From: Desulfobacter vibrioformis DSM 8776
GTDB taxonomy: Bacteria > Desulfobacterota > Desulfobacteria > Desulfobacterales > Desulfobacteraceae
DNA: 47,776 nucleotides
Direction of reading: 5' to 3'
NCBI RefSeq assembly: GCF_000745975.1
Contig: NZ_JQKJ01000029.1
Coordinates: 1-47,776 of the forward strand
The translations under genes were made by a program, and so were the position numbers. Below are positions 16,453-24,061 of this stretch, piece after piece (position 1 is the stretch's first letter; each line of letters begins with the position of its first letter). Under the pieces are notes generated by a model that made no database searches, had not been told where the DNA came from, and worked only from the letters and a program-made list of their open reading frames with translations.

Positions 16453-17160
16453 TCATGCGGAAATAAACGGGGAAATGACAAAATAGAGCCCCAGAAGACA
16501 AATAAGGGTTCCGGCACCTTTCCTGAACCAGGTTCCGGCACCATTCCATGCGCTGTTTTCCAGCAATTTTTTCACGGCTGCGGTTGAACTGCCGGCAATG
16601 ACGATGGGCAGACAATGGCCGACAGCGAACAGAACAATCAAAATGATGCCGGTGGCAATTTTTTCCTGAACCGTAATAATTGCCAGTATCGGAGCGATGA
16701 ATCCGAAAGTGCATGACCCGGACAGTACTCCATAGGCAAGCCCCAGGGCAAACGCACCCAATTTTCCCTTAAGATTCAATCGGTACAAAAGGCTGCCGGA
16801 CATGGAACATTTTTCAACTCCCAGCATTCCCAACGCAACCCAGATCAGGACAAGGCCAATCAGAACCTGCCAGTAAATACCCACATCCCCGAGCATTCTC
16901 CCAAGCAACGCACAAAGGATACCGATTAATGCAATGGTGATGAAAAGCCCTGTTGTGAACAGTACAGAATATATGCCTGCCTGTCTCGGTTGGACCATTC
17001 TTTCCTGGCCGCCCACATACCCGACAATTAGCGGGATGGATGCCAGATGGCATGGGCTGAACAATACACTGATAACGCCCCATATAAAGCATCCGCCAGC
17101 CGCCAGGGCAATGCCGCCGGTCATCCATTGATTCACGGTTAAAAATATAGAATCAAGCAT
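16453..17160 (-). CDS. CcdA/DsbD-like membrane thiol transporter
   Basis: A 235-residue membrane protein with about six helices. Conserved cysteines appear in VLFSPCHLASIPLI and LSGSCTFGFIAPILAI, as in CcdA, which passes electrons from cytoplasmic thioredoxin to periplasmic thiols. ATG 17160 is preferred: it has AAGGAAT 7 nt upstream and starts 4 nt after the thioredoxin stop; the ATG at 17181 would lie inside that gene. Together with the preceding periplasmic thioredoxin it makes a complete electron-delivery pair. Confidence 0.85.
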   Translation of the reverse strand: MLDSIFLTVNQWMTGGIALAAGGCFIWGVISVLFSPCHLASIPLIVGYVGGQERMVQPRQAGIYSVLFTTGLFITIALIGILCALLGRMLGDVGIYWQVLIGLVLIWVALGMLGVEKCSMSGSLLYRLNLKGKLGAFALGLAYGVLSGSCTFGFIAPILAIITVQEKIATGIILIVLFAVGHCLPIVIAGSSTAAVKKLLENSAWNGAGTWFRKGAGTLICLLGLYFVISPFISA

Positions 17161-17164
17161 AAAG

Positions 17165-17560
17165 TTATTCCTTATTTCCAAGCGCAGGTTGTTCTACCCC
17201 CATTTCTGTCAGGCGATCAACAATGGCTTTTTCGTCCAGAAATCCTTCGTGCCGCCAGACTTCTTCACCGTTTTCGTTAAAAAATATCTGGGTGGGGATG
17301 GCCCTTATGCTGAACCTGGGGGCCTGGTCCCGATTTTCCCATACATCTATGAAAACAATATGTGCTTTGCCTTCATACGCTTTTTCAAGTTTTTCCATAA
17401 TCGGGGCCATCATTTTGCAAGGAATGCAGTTTTTGGCCCCAAGATCAACCATGGTGACTTGCCCTTTTTCCGGAACCGTGGCGAAATTCTGGGCCCAGGC
17501 AAGAGACATAGAAAAAAAAATAACACCCAGAACCGTGAACCCAAATATTTTTTTTACCAT
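17165..17560 (-). CDS. Periplasmic thioredoxin-like protein
   Basis: A 131-residue protein. A signal peptide (FGFTVLGVIFFSMSLAWA, cleavage before QNF) precedes a thioredoxin fold with the active site KNCIPCKMMAPI (Cys45, Cys48), the cis-Pro loop IRAIPTQIFF, and the usual FNENGEEVWRHEG strand pair. It probably receives electrons from the adjacent CcdA-like protein and reduces disulfides or persulfides outside the membrane. It sits 4 nt from each neighbour. Confidence 0.88.
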   Translation of the reverse strand: MVKKIFGFTVLGVIFFSMSLAWAQNFATVPEKGQVTMVDLGAKNCIPCKMMAPIMEKLEKAYEGKAHIVFIDVWENRDQAPRFSIRAIPTQIFFNENGEEVWRHEGFLDEKAIVDRLTEMGVEQPALGNKE

Positions 17561-17564
17561 TCTT

Positions 17565-17930
17565 CTATCCTTTTTTGACTTCTATTTTAACAATTTCAAG
17601 ATCAGCGGGGTTCAAATTAAAATCCTTGTTTTTTTCAATACCCAGGTCCGTGATCACTATGTAGTTTTTGTTCTTTATTCCATTCTTTTCAAGAATGGCT
17701 TTTGCACATCCCACTGAGCAGCCGTCAATGACCACCAGTTTGTCAACATCCTTGGCGGACTGGACAAAGCCGCTGAGCTGCCCGCCGATACCGGCCAAGC
17801 AGAACATTTTACCGAAACCTTCCTGTGTCAGGTCAATGGCAGCCTGGTTGGAAAGCTGCCCCACATTGGAGCCCCCGGAACAGGCAAGTATCATGGTGTT
17901 ATTATTTGAACAGCAGCAATCTTCAGACAT
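17565..17930 (-). CDS. DGC-domain zinc-binding protein
   Basis: A 121-residue cytoplasmic protein with Cys-rich N-terminus (DCCCSNNN), ILACSGGSNVGQLSNQAA, MFCLAGIGG and the signature VIDGCSVGCAKAIL that gives the DGC (putative zinc-binding) family its name. Members are common in strict anaerobes next to thioredoxins and ArsR-controlled permeases. The reaction is not known. It sits 4 nt before the thioredoxin gene. Confidence 0.8.
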   Translation of the reverse strand: MSEDCCCSNNNTMILACSGGSNVGQLSNQAAIDLTQEGFGKMFCLAGIGGQLSGFVQSAKDVDKLVVIDGCSVGCAKAILEKNGIKNKNYIVITDLGIEKNKDFNLNPADLEIVKIEVKKG

Positions 17931-18009
17931 CTTTAACTCCTTTCTTTTAATGTAACTTATTTAGATTTTAATATTTTTTAGATAGTTATTTACCACCATG
18001 AGAAGCCAT

Positions 18010-19182
18010 CTACCCGAAAAAGGTTCCGTACACCACCCCGGCTATGGTGGACAGGATCACGATGATGGTACAAAACGTGGCCGTCTTTTTTACGCCCATG
18101 ATGCTGCCGATCACCAGCATGTTGGGTAACGACAGGGCCGGACCTGCCAGCAGAAGGGCCAGGGCAGGCCCCTTGCCCATGCCGGCTCCTAAAAGTCCCT
18201 GCAGGATGGGCACTTCGGTCAGGGTGGCGAAATACATCAAGGCGCCGGCCACGGAGGCCAGAAGATTGGCCCAGATGGAATTGCCACCCAAAAGGGATGA
18301 AATCCATTGTTCCGGGATTAGCGCCGGATGACCGGGACGGCCCAGCAGAAAACCAGCCACGATTACCCCCCCGAAAAGCAGAGGGAAAATCTGTTTCATG
18401 AAGCCCCAGGTGGATTCCACCCAGCTTTTGCACTCATCTTTGGTGAACCAGGCCTTGAGCATTAATCCGAGGATAATCAGCAGGGCAATGGTGATGTACC
18501 ACTTGGCGGCAAAGATTGCGGGCCAAAGCCCGGTCGATCCGGAAGCCGGTTTGGCAAAGGCGGCAAAAACCAAAATCAACACCATCGTCAGAAGGTATAG
18601 ACTGTCTTGCAAAAGAGTTCTTTCCTTGGCATCCTCATCCGGCAGATAAATCTTACCGGCCGTGCGTGAAGCATCGTCTTTATGAAAAATCAGGGCCATG
18701 AGCAGACCGGTCACCACGGCAAAAATCACTGCACCAACAGCCCTGGCAAGGCCGAGCTGCCACCCGAGGATCTTGGCGGTCAGAGTGATGGCGAGTACAT
18801 TGATGGCAGGCCCGGAATATAAAAAGGCCGTGGCCGGGCCGATCCCCGCACCTCGTGTGTAGATTCCCGCAAACAGCGGCAGTACCGTACAGGAACAAAC
18901 AGCCAGGATGGTGCCGGATATCGAGGCTACAGAATAGGACAACAGCTTGCCGGCCTGAGCCCCGAAGTATTTGAGCACCGAGGCTTGGGAGACGAACACG
19001 GAAATGGCTCCCGCAATGAAGAAAGCGGGAATCAAACAGGTAAGAACATGTTCCCGGGCATATTCCTGAAGCATCATAAAAGCTTCCAGACCGGACTGAC
19101 GGATCACAGGATGGCTCCAGGGCACATAGTAGGCGGCCATAAAAACCCCTGCGATCAATAGTAGCTTGGTACGTTCCTTCAT
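18010..19182 (-). CDS. ArsP-like permease (PF03773 family)
   Basis: A 390-residue membrane protein with two homologous halves of hydrophobic helices. The signature motif GTILAVCSCTVLPLFAGIY (Cys pair near residues 95-97) and LYSGPAINVLAITLTA in the first half are mirrored by TLTEVPILQGLLGAGMG and LLLAGPALSLPNMLVIG in the second. This permease family includes ArsP, which exports trivalent organoarsenicals, and Cu/Zn exporters. The partner small thioredoxin and an ArsR regulator upstream are the usual companions. Substrate is not determined. Confidence 0.85.
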   Translation of the reverse strand: MKERTKLLLIAGVFMAAYYVPWSHPVIRQSGLEAFMMLQEYAREHVLTCLIPAFFIAGAISVFVSQASVLKYFGAQAGKLLSYSVASISGTILAVCSCTVLPLFAGIYTRGAGIGPATAFLYSGPAINVLAITLTAKILGWQLGLARAVGAVIFAVVTGLLMALIFHKDDASRTAGKIYLPDEDAKERTLLQDSLYLLTMVLILVFAAFAKPASGSTGLWPAIFAAKWYITIALLIILGLMLKAWFTKDECKSWVESTWGFMKQIFPLLFGGVIVAGFLLGRPGHPALIPEQWISSLLGGNSIWANLLASVAGALMYFATLTEVPILQGLLGAGMGKGPALALLLAGPALSLPNMLVIGSIMGVKKTATFCTIIVILSTIAGVVYGTFFG

Positions 19183-19200
19183 TGGATATCTCCTTTGAGA

Positions 19201-19434
19201 CTATTTGGTAACCCAGGCTTTGATATCTTCTTTTTTGGGTACTTTTCCGGTACATTTTACCTCGCCGTCCACAATGACGGAAGGGGTTCCAAAGACGCCG
19301 TAGGAAGCGATCTGCATCATATCAGAGACTTTTTCAACGTGAGCGTCTACGCCAGTTTCTTTTAACACTTCCTGCACTAATTTTTCGGTTTTAATGCATT
19401 TGGCGCATCCAGGTCCCAATACTTTGATTTCCAT
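19201..19434 (-). CDS. Small thioredoxin (redox-active disulfide protein 2 type)
   Basis: A 77-residue thioredoxin fold with active site GPGCAKCIKTEK (Cys10, Cys13) and the cis-Pro loop GVFGTPSVIVDGE. This mini-thioredoxin type is typically linked to ArsP-like permeases in anaerobes. The gene has RBS AAGGAG and lies 18 nt before the permease. It is probably the cytoplasmic redox partner for the permease or the metal(loid) thiolate it handles. Confidence 0.85.
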   Translation of the reverse strand: MEIKVLGPGCAKCIKTEKLVQEVLKETGVDAHVEKVSDMMQIASYGVFGTPSVIVDGEVKCTGKVPKKEDIKAWVTK

Positions 19435-19509
19435 GTTTAACTCCTTCAGGTTTGATTTGTTTGTTTAGTTCATCAACTATTTGATTCATTGAATCAGGTA
19501 TCAGACGAA

Positions 19510-20355
19510 TTACTGATCCGCTGAAACAGCCTTTATTTTTTCGTAAATATCTTTTGGCGAAACTCCGTTTTGTTCCGCAATTCTTTTTAAGGTCAGATCT
19601 TCCTTGACCTTAATACCTGAAGCGGCAAGGGCCAGTCTGATAGTTTTAATATTCAGATTGTACTGGCTGCACAGATCTGCAAGTGTCATGTTTCCTGTCC
19701 CTGCAGGCGGTGTACCCGGCAGAGTGATCGCTTTGCCGGCCTGCACAGCCGGTGGGCTGTCTTTGCTTTGAATTGCCAGATAAATCTGTTGGGGCGAGAT
19801 TTTATTCTGCTTGCTTATTTCCAGCAGCGTCTGATCCGCCCCCTGGACTTGATATCCCTTTTCTTTAATACGGCTTAATGCAAATGCCATATCAATCCCT
19901 ATTTTTTGGGAAAACGTTTTCAAAGAAGATAGTTCCGCATGACCGTAAGGCGGTTCACCGTGTTTTTGGGCATAATCGTCTTTTATCCCACCGCTTATTT
20001 CCAGAATAGATGAAAACGGCGGGATTTGGATATATGTACCCACTATGAACACCAGGGTGATAACCAGGGCAAGGTTAAATTCTTTGGTGAAGATTTTTAA
20101 ATTCCGGGCGTTATTCTTCAGGTAGGTCATCATGGGTTTCCAGTTATAGTAAATATGGAAACCCAATCCAATAATAAAAAGGATGCCCACATTGATGTGA
20201 ATGCCGCCCCATTGCTCCTTGGTAAGTCCCCAGAGACGCCAGTTTGCCCAATACGCGATCCGGCCCTGGGGAACAATGTAGAGAACAACGCTGGTTACTA
20301 CAGTCACAACAAAGGACAGTGCAGAAGTCAACGATACGACTCTTCTAATTTTCAT
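19510..20355 (-). CDS. DUF4405 membrane protein
   Basis: A 281-residue protein. Three to four helices lie in the first 115 residues, with GGIHINVGILFIIGLGFHIYYN (paired His, possible b-type heme ligands). The rest is a soluble domain with three similar segments ending in KISPQQIYLAI, NIKTIRLALAA and GVSPKDIYEKI, which look like repeated short helical ligand modules. DUF4405 proteins resemble cytochrome b561-like membrane parts. It is the second gene of the ArsR-led cluster. Confidence 0.7.
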   Translation of the reverse strand: MKIRRVVSLTSALSFVVTVVTSVVLYIVPQGRIAYWANWRLWGLTKEQWGGIHINVGILFIIGLGFHIYYNWKPMMTYLKNNARNLKIFTKEFNLALVITLVFIVGTYIQIPPFSSILEISGGIKDDYAQKHGEPPYGHAELSSLKTFSQKIGIDMAFALSRIKEKGYQVQGADQTLLEISKQNKISPQQIYLAIQSKDSPPAVQAGKAITLPGTPPAGTGNMTLADLCSQYNLNIKTIRLALAASGIKVKEDLTLKRIAEQNGVSPKDIYEKIKAVSADQ

Positions 20356-20440
20356 TTCATATCTCCCAACATATTGGAATATTTTCCCCGGCCTTTCTGA
20401 ATTCTGCCAACCGTTATTTTTTTACATAATAGGTACTTGC

Positions 20441-20797
20441 TTAATTTTTTGACTCTTTATCAACAATATCATACCGGTCGATATCCGGAAGAAGCTTAGT
20501 CAGTTCTTTAATCTGGCTATCACTATCAAGCCAGTGTTTCAGATTCCCGATCATGCTGGCGGCAAATGGAGAGTCGCTGCCGTCCGATAAAGCGTAATTC
20601 ACCCACAGTCCATCCTTGAAGCTTTTAACCAGGTCTGCATCCTCAAGAATTTTCAAATGTTTGCTCGTGGTAGACTGGGCAACCCCCAGTAACTGTTGTA
20701 TTTCACAGACACACAAGGAACGCTTCTGAAGCATTTTCATCATTTTGACCCTGTTGGGATCGGATAATGCTTTCATGACTTTAATAAATGTTTTCAT
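20441..20797 (-). CDS. ArsR-family metal(loid)-responsive repressor
   Basis: A 118-residue winged-helix repressor with KALSDPNRVKMMKML, the metal-site motif RSLCVCEIQQLL (Cys-x-Cys in helix alpha3, the arsenic/antimony ligand type) and the recognition helix VAQSTTSKHLKIL. ATG 20797 is chosen because family homology begins there; an in-frame ATG at 20851 would add 18 non-homologous residues. It is first in the long minus-strand cluster and probably represses it. A consensus promoter lies upstream. Confidence 0.85.
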   Translation of the reverse strand: MKTFIKVMKALSDPNRVKMMKMLQKRSLCVCEIQQLLGVAQSTTSKHLKILEDADLVKSFKDGLWVNYALSDGSDSPFAASMIGNLKHWLDSDSQIKELTKLLPDIDRYDIVDKESKN

Positions 20798-20979
20798 AAA
20801 TGTACCCCATCTATGTATCCGGCTATGTTTTAAGCTCAGCTGCGGCCTCAAGTATCCACTCTTCTTTTAATTTTGTTTCCGCTGGAACAGATCCGGTGGA
20901 TTTCACTTTCCGATTGATGACTAGGGACGACTATCCCATTCCGCCATAACCGGCCTGTTTCAATAAATCGTTAAATAGA

Positions 20980-21008
20980 AATATATAAATCCATGCTCCG
21001 ATTGTCAA
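20980..21008 (-). promoter_or_regulatory. Sigma-70 promoter of the ArsR-led cluster
   Basis: On the minus strand, TTGACA (21003-21008) and TATATT (20980-20985) are separated by exactly 17 nt. A transcript would start near 20973, leaving a leader of about 175 nt before the repressor gene. The -10 region is AT-rich, as usual for ArsR-controlled promoters. No other promoter this good was seen further down the cluster. Confidence 0.65.
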
Positions 21009-21046
21009 GCAATGGGCAAAAAAGATTTTACCGACCAGGCTCACGC

Positions 21047-21880
21047 TCACTCCCATTTTTTATTGGCGTCTTTGTCTTTTATAAATATTCCAAACCTATG
21101 GTCCGTCCAGACTTCTGCGATCAGACCCATGCCGACAAGGACAAAAGGAATGCTCAGCCACTGCCCCGTATTCAGAATCATCTCCGTGTTGTAGGCTGCC
21201 TGGGGAACCTTGAAAAATTCCAGGGCGATCCGGCTGGAAAAAACAAGGGTAAGAAACAGACCTGAGATCAGTCCTTCGGTGTTCCGGGCCGTGTCTTTGC
21301 GGTAAGTCATTCCAAGAATAATAAAGATCAGCAGGCAGGCTATGGATTCGTACAACTGACTGGGATGCCTTGGCAGGGGATCAACACGTTGAAATACCAC
21401 AGCCCAGGGCATGGCCGTTGGACGGCCGACAATTTCCGAGTTAAAAAAATTGCCCGTCCGGATCAACGCACCGCCAAAGGCAGCCGGCAGGGCGATTCGG
21501 TCCATCAACCATAAAAACCCCTGGTCTTTTTTTTTGTATGAATAAATCAAAAGTGCTGCAAGAATGCCTGCAGCACCACCATGACTGGCCAGCCCCCCTT
21601 CCCATATCTTTAAAATCTGAACCGGATGTCCTAGGTAATATGCCGGATCATAAAACAGGCAGTGGCCCAGCCGGGCCCCAATGATCGTACCCAATAGCAG
21701 GTGATTCATCAAAGAGGACAGATCCTGGACTGGCCGGCCCTCTTTCTTATAAACGGCTGTCATGAGAATATGGCCGGCAACAAACGCACCGACAAAAAAC
21801 AAGCCGTACCATCTGATTGTAACAGGGCCTGCCGAAAAAACAACCGGGGACATATCCCAAACAAAATAACGATGGGTCAC
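21047..21880 (-). CDS. lgt: Prolipoprotein diacylglyceryl transferase
   Basis: A 277-residue inner-membrane enzyme that attaches diacylglycerol to the lipobox Cys of prolipoproteins. Family motifs seen: IRWYGLFFVGAFVAG, WEGGLASHGGAAGIL (essential His), LIRTGNFFNSEIVGRPT (the R-x-GN-x-x-N-x-E-x-x-G motif) and PRHPSQLYESI. Its start overlaps the DUF1573 stop by 4 bp. A sigma-54 promoter precedes the pair, so this is probably a stress-inducible extra lgt, not the housekeeping copy. Confidence 0.9.
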   Translation of the reverse strand: MTHRYFVWDMSPVVFSAGPVTIRWYGLFFVGAFVAGHILMTAVYKKEGRPVQDLSSLMNHLLLGTIIGARLGHCLFYDPAYYLGHPVQILKIWEGGLASHGGAAGILAALLIYSYKKKDQGFLWLMDRIALPAAFGGALIRTGNFFNSEIVGRPTAMPWAVVFQRVDPLPRHPSQLYESIACLLIFIILGMTYRKDTARNTEGLISGLFLTLVFSSRIALEFFKVPQAAYNTEMILNTGQWLSIPFVLVGMGLIAEVWTDHRFGIFIKDKDANKKWE

Positions 21881-22590
21881 GGCAGGATATTTCCAAACAC
21901 CCGAACCCTTATCTCTCTTTTGGGCGTGGTGTCTGTTGTCATAATAATGGTATCGAAGAATCTTTCGGGCGACTCTTTTTTATTGCGCACTGTCAACAGA
22001 AACACTGGTTTGGCCCCGTCCTTCTGCTTTTCAAGGCTAAAGTCAATATGCTTGCCGTCTTTTGCGGTTGTGTCTGTGATATTGAAATCCGGTACAGCCA
22101 CAGGAAAGATCTTTACCTGGGCTGTGACAGCCGTTCCGGCTTTTCCTGAAAGGCTGACCAGTTTCGGCTTTATGCGGGCCAGTTCCCGCACCAGCCCTGA
22201 CATGGAGACGGTAACAACCCTGTAAACCGGATCATTGGTGTGCAGTTTCACCACTTGTTTGACCCTTCTGCCGCCGTATCCCTTTGTTGAAAATGATGTT
22301 TTTACTATCCCTTCTTCCCCCGGAAGAATCAGCCGTTCGCTGGCGGCTGAGGTGCAGCCGCAACCCGATTCAAGCTTGATTATTTTTAAAGGCACGCCTC
22401 CGGAATTTTTGATGATGAATTCATGAACAACGATATCGCCTTCTATAACCGGGTCAAACTCGTAACTGGGCTCCTCAATACTTAGAATTGGAAACAACGG
22501 AGAATGAGTGGCGTTTGACGTCAAATTTCCTGCTGAAACCGGCAGGCTCCAAAATAGAACCGGCATCAGCAGAAACGCAATTTTTTTCAT
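21877..22590 (-). CDS. Exported DUF1573 protein
   Basis: A 237-residue protein with signal peptide (FLLMPVLFWSLPVSAG). Residues about 35-130 form the DUF1573 domain, with HEFIIKNSGGVPLKI, GCGCTSAASERLILPGEEG and FSTKGYGG. The domain is a beta-sandwich related to ASPM/SPD-2/Hydin. A second beta domain follows. There is no lipobox despite the lgt neighbour. It overlaps lgt by the ATGA arrangement; a sigma-54 promoter lies 63 bp upstream. Function unknown; likely periplasmic. Confidence 0.75.
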   Translation of the reverse strand: MKKIAFLLMPVLFWSLPVSAGNLTSNATHSPLFPILSIEEPSYEFDPVIEGDIVVHEFIIKNSGGVPLKIIKLESGCGCTSAASERLILPGEEGIVKTSFSTKGYGGRRVKQVVKLHTNDPVYRVVTVSMSGLVRELARIKPKLVSLSGKAGTAVTAQVKIFPVAVPDFNITDTTAKDGKHIDFSLEKQKDGAKPVFLLTVRNKKESPERFFDTIIMTTDTTPKREIRVRVFGNILP

Positions 22591-22652
22591 TAGGCCTCCT
22601 TTGGATTTAACAAGACTATATTTATAAAACCGAACATAATAATATTATACCT

Positions 22653-22666
22653 GCACACACTGTGCC
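22653..22666 (-). promoter_or_regulatory. Sigma-54 promoter for DUF1573-lgt
   Basis: On the minus strand the sequence TTGGCACAGTGTGTGCA has GG (22665-22666) and GC (22653-22654) with the required 10-nt spacing and the full TTGGCAC -24 element. It lies directly between the sigma-54 activator gene and DUF1573. No CGACA-N4-TGTCG site was seen within 200 bp upstream. Confidence 0.7.
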
Positions 22667-22717
22667 AAACCACCCTAATCCGGAGGGCTCACGCCATGGA
22701 CAAAAACTGACTCAACA

Positions 22718-24061
22718 TCACTTGAGGCCATATTTTTTCAGTTTGTACCTGAGCATCCGTTCGCTGATTCCAAGCTGCAGGGCTGCGTTGGTCTGATGAC
22801 CGCCGCAGCTCTTCAATGCCCGGGCCACCATCCGGGACTCCAGTTCTTCCAGGTTTTCTTTGAGCGACCCCTTGGACGGCGGAAGAGGCTCTTTAAACGG
22901 AAGGTCGCTGGTACCGATCATCCATCCATGGCAAAGCACCACGGCGCGTTCAATAATGTTTTCCAGTTCCCTGACATTGCCCGGGAAATCATATCTCACA
23001 AGACACCCCATGGCTTCTGACGAGATTCTGAGAACTTCTTTACCGGTTCTGCGTACAAAGCGGTTCACAAAAAACTCAGCCAATGCCGGGATATCATCTT
23101 TGCGGTCGCGCAGAGGAGGGATCTCCAATGTTACCACATTGATTCTGAAAAAAAGATCTTCCCTGAACACGCCTTTTTTGATCTCTTCTTTGAGATTGCG
23201 GTTCGTGGCACTGACAATCCTGACATCAGAGGTCAGTGTCCGATCTCCTCCCACCCGTTGAAATTCCTTTTCCTGCAGAAAGCGCAAAAGCTTTGTCTGC
23301 ACGGCTCCGGACAGCTCCCCCAATTCATCCATAAAAAGTGTTCCGTTGTCCGCCAGTTCAAAACGGCCGATGTGTCTTTTATGAGCACCGGTAAAGGCCC
23401 CTTTTTCATGGCCGAAAAGCTCGCTTTCCACAAGGGATTCGGGCAGGGCGCTACAGTTGACTGTAATCAGGGGATGATCTGCCCGGCTGCTTAACGTGTG
23501 AATCAGCCTTGCCAGCAGTTCTTTTCCGGTGCCGGTCTCACCCTGGATCAGGACCGAGGCATCGCTTGCGGCAATCTTGTGGGCAAGACGGATCAGTTCC
23601 TGCATTTTTTCACTTTTAAAGATGATCTCTTTCTGGGTGACCTGTTTATCCCGAAGTTGGCGGCGCAGAATGCTGTTCTCCCGGATTACGGCCCGGTGGG
23701 ATGCTGCCTTGCCGATAAGAAGCAGTAACTGATCCAGGTCAATGGGTTTGGTGATGTAATCCATTGCCCCAGCTTTCATGACTTCGACAGCGGTTTCTAT
23801 GGTTCCGTAGGCCGTCACCATAATCGCCTGCAGGTCAGGCTGCAGTGCTTTCAGTTGTGTGAGCACTTCCAGTCCGTTTTGGCCGGGCATTTTATAATCG
23901 AGAACCGCCAGGTCAATCTCGTACTGCCGGATCGCATTCAGGGCCTGGGTTCCGCTCTGTGCTTCAACGACCCGGTATCCTTCTTTTTCAAGCAGATCCC
24001 TTAGCATCTCCCGCTGCAGGTGTTGATCTTCCACAAGCAATATTCGGGTTGTGTGTTTCAT
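22718..24061 (-). CDS. ZraR-like sigma-54 response regulator
   Basis: A 447-residue NtrC-family regulator. The receiver domain (1-120) has phospho-acceptor Asp55 in LAVLDYKMPG and Lys105 in DYITKPID. The AAA+ domain has Walker A IQGETGTGKELLAR, the sigma-54 contact loop HEKGAFTGAHKR, and the R-finger region FRINVVTLEIPPLRDR. The C-terminal Fis-type helix-turn-helix (HQTNAALQLGISERMLRYKLKKY) ends the protein. It overlaps the histidine kinase by 4 bp, so they form a pair. Likely targets are the sigma-54 promoters at 22653, 26326 and 29820. Confidence 0.92.
   Translation of the reverse strand: MKHTTRILLVEDQHLQREMLRDLLEKEGYRVVEAQSGTQALNAIRQYEIDLAVLDYKMPGQNGLEVLTQLKALQPDLQAIMVTAYGTIETAVEVMKAGAMDYITKPIDLDQLLLLIGKAASHRAVIRENSILRRQLRDKQVTQKEIIFKSEKMQELIRLAHKIAASDASVLIQGETGTGKELLARLIHTLSSRADHPLITVNCSALPESLVESELFGHEKGAFTGAHKRHIGRFELADNGTLFMDELGELSGAVQTKLLRFLQEKEFQRVGGDRTLTSDVRIVSATNRNLKEEIKKGVFREDLFFRINVVTLEIPPLRDRKDDIPALAEFFVNRFVRRTGKEVLRISSEAMGCLVRYDFPGNVRELENIIERAVVLCHGWMIGTSDLPFKEPLPPSKGSLKENLEELESRMVARALKSCGGHQTNAALQLGISERMLRYKLKKYGLK

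Noticed and set aside
19473-19490. ATCAACTATTTGAT as a second FNR box
   Set aside because: The half-sites point outward (ATCAA then TTGAT), the reverse of a functional FNR site.
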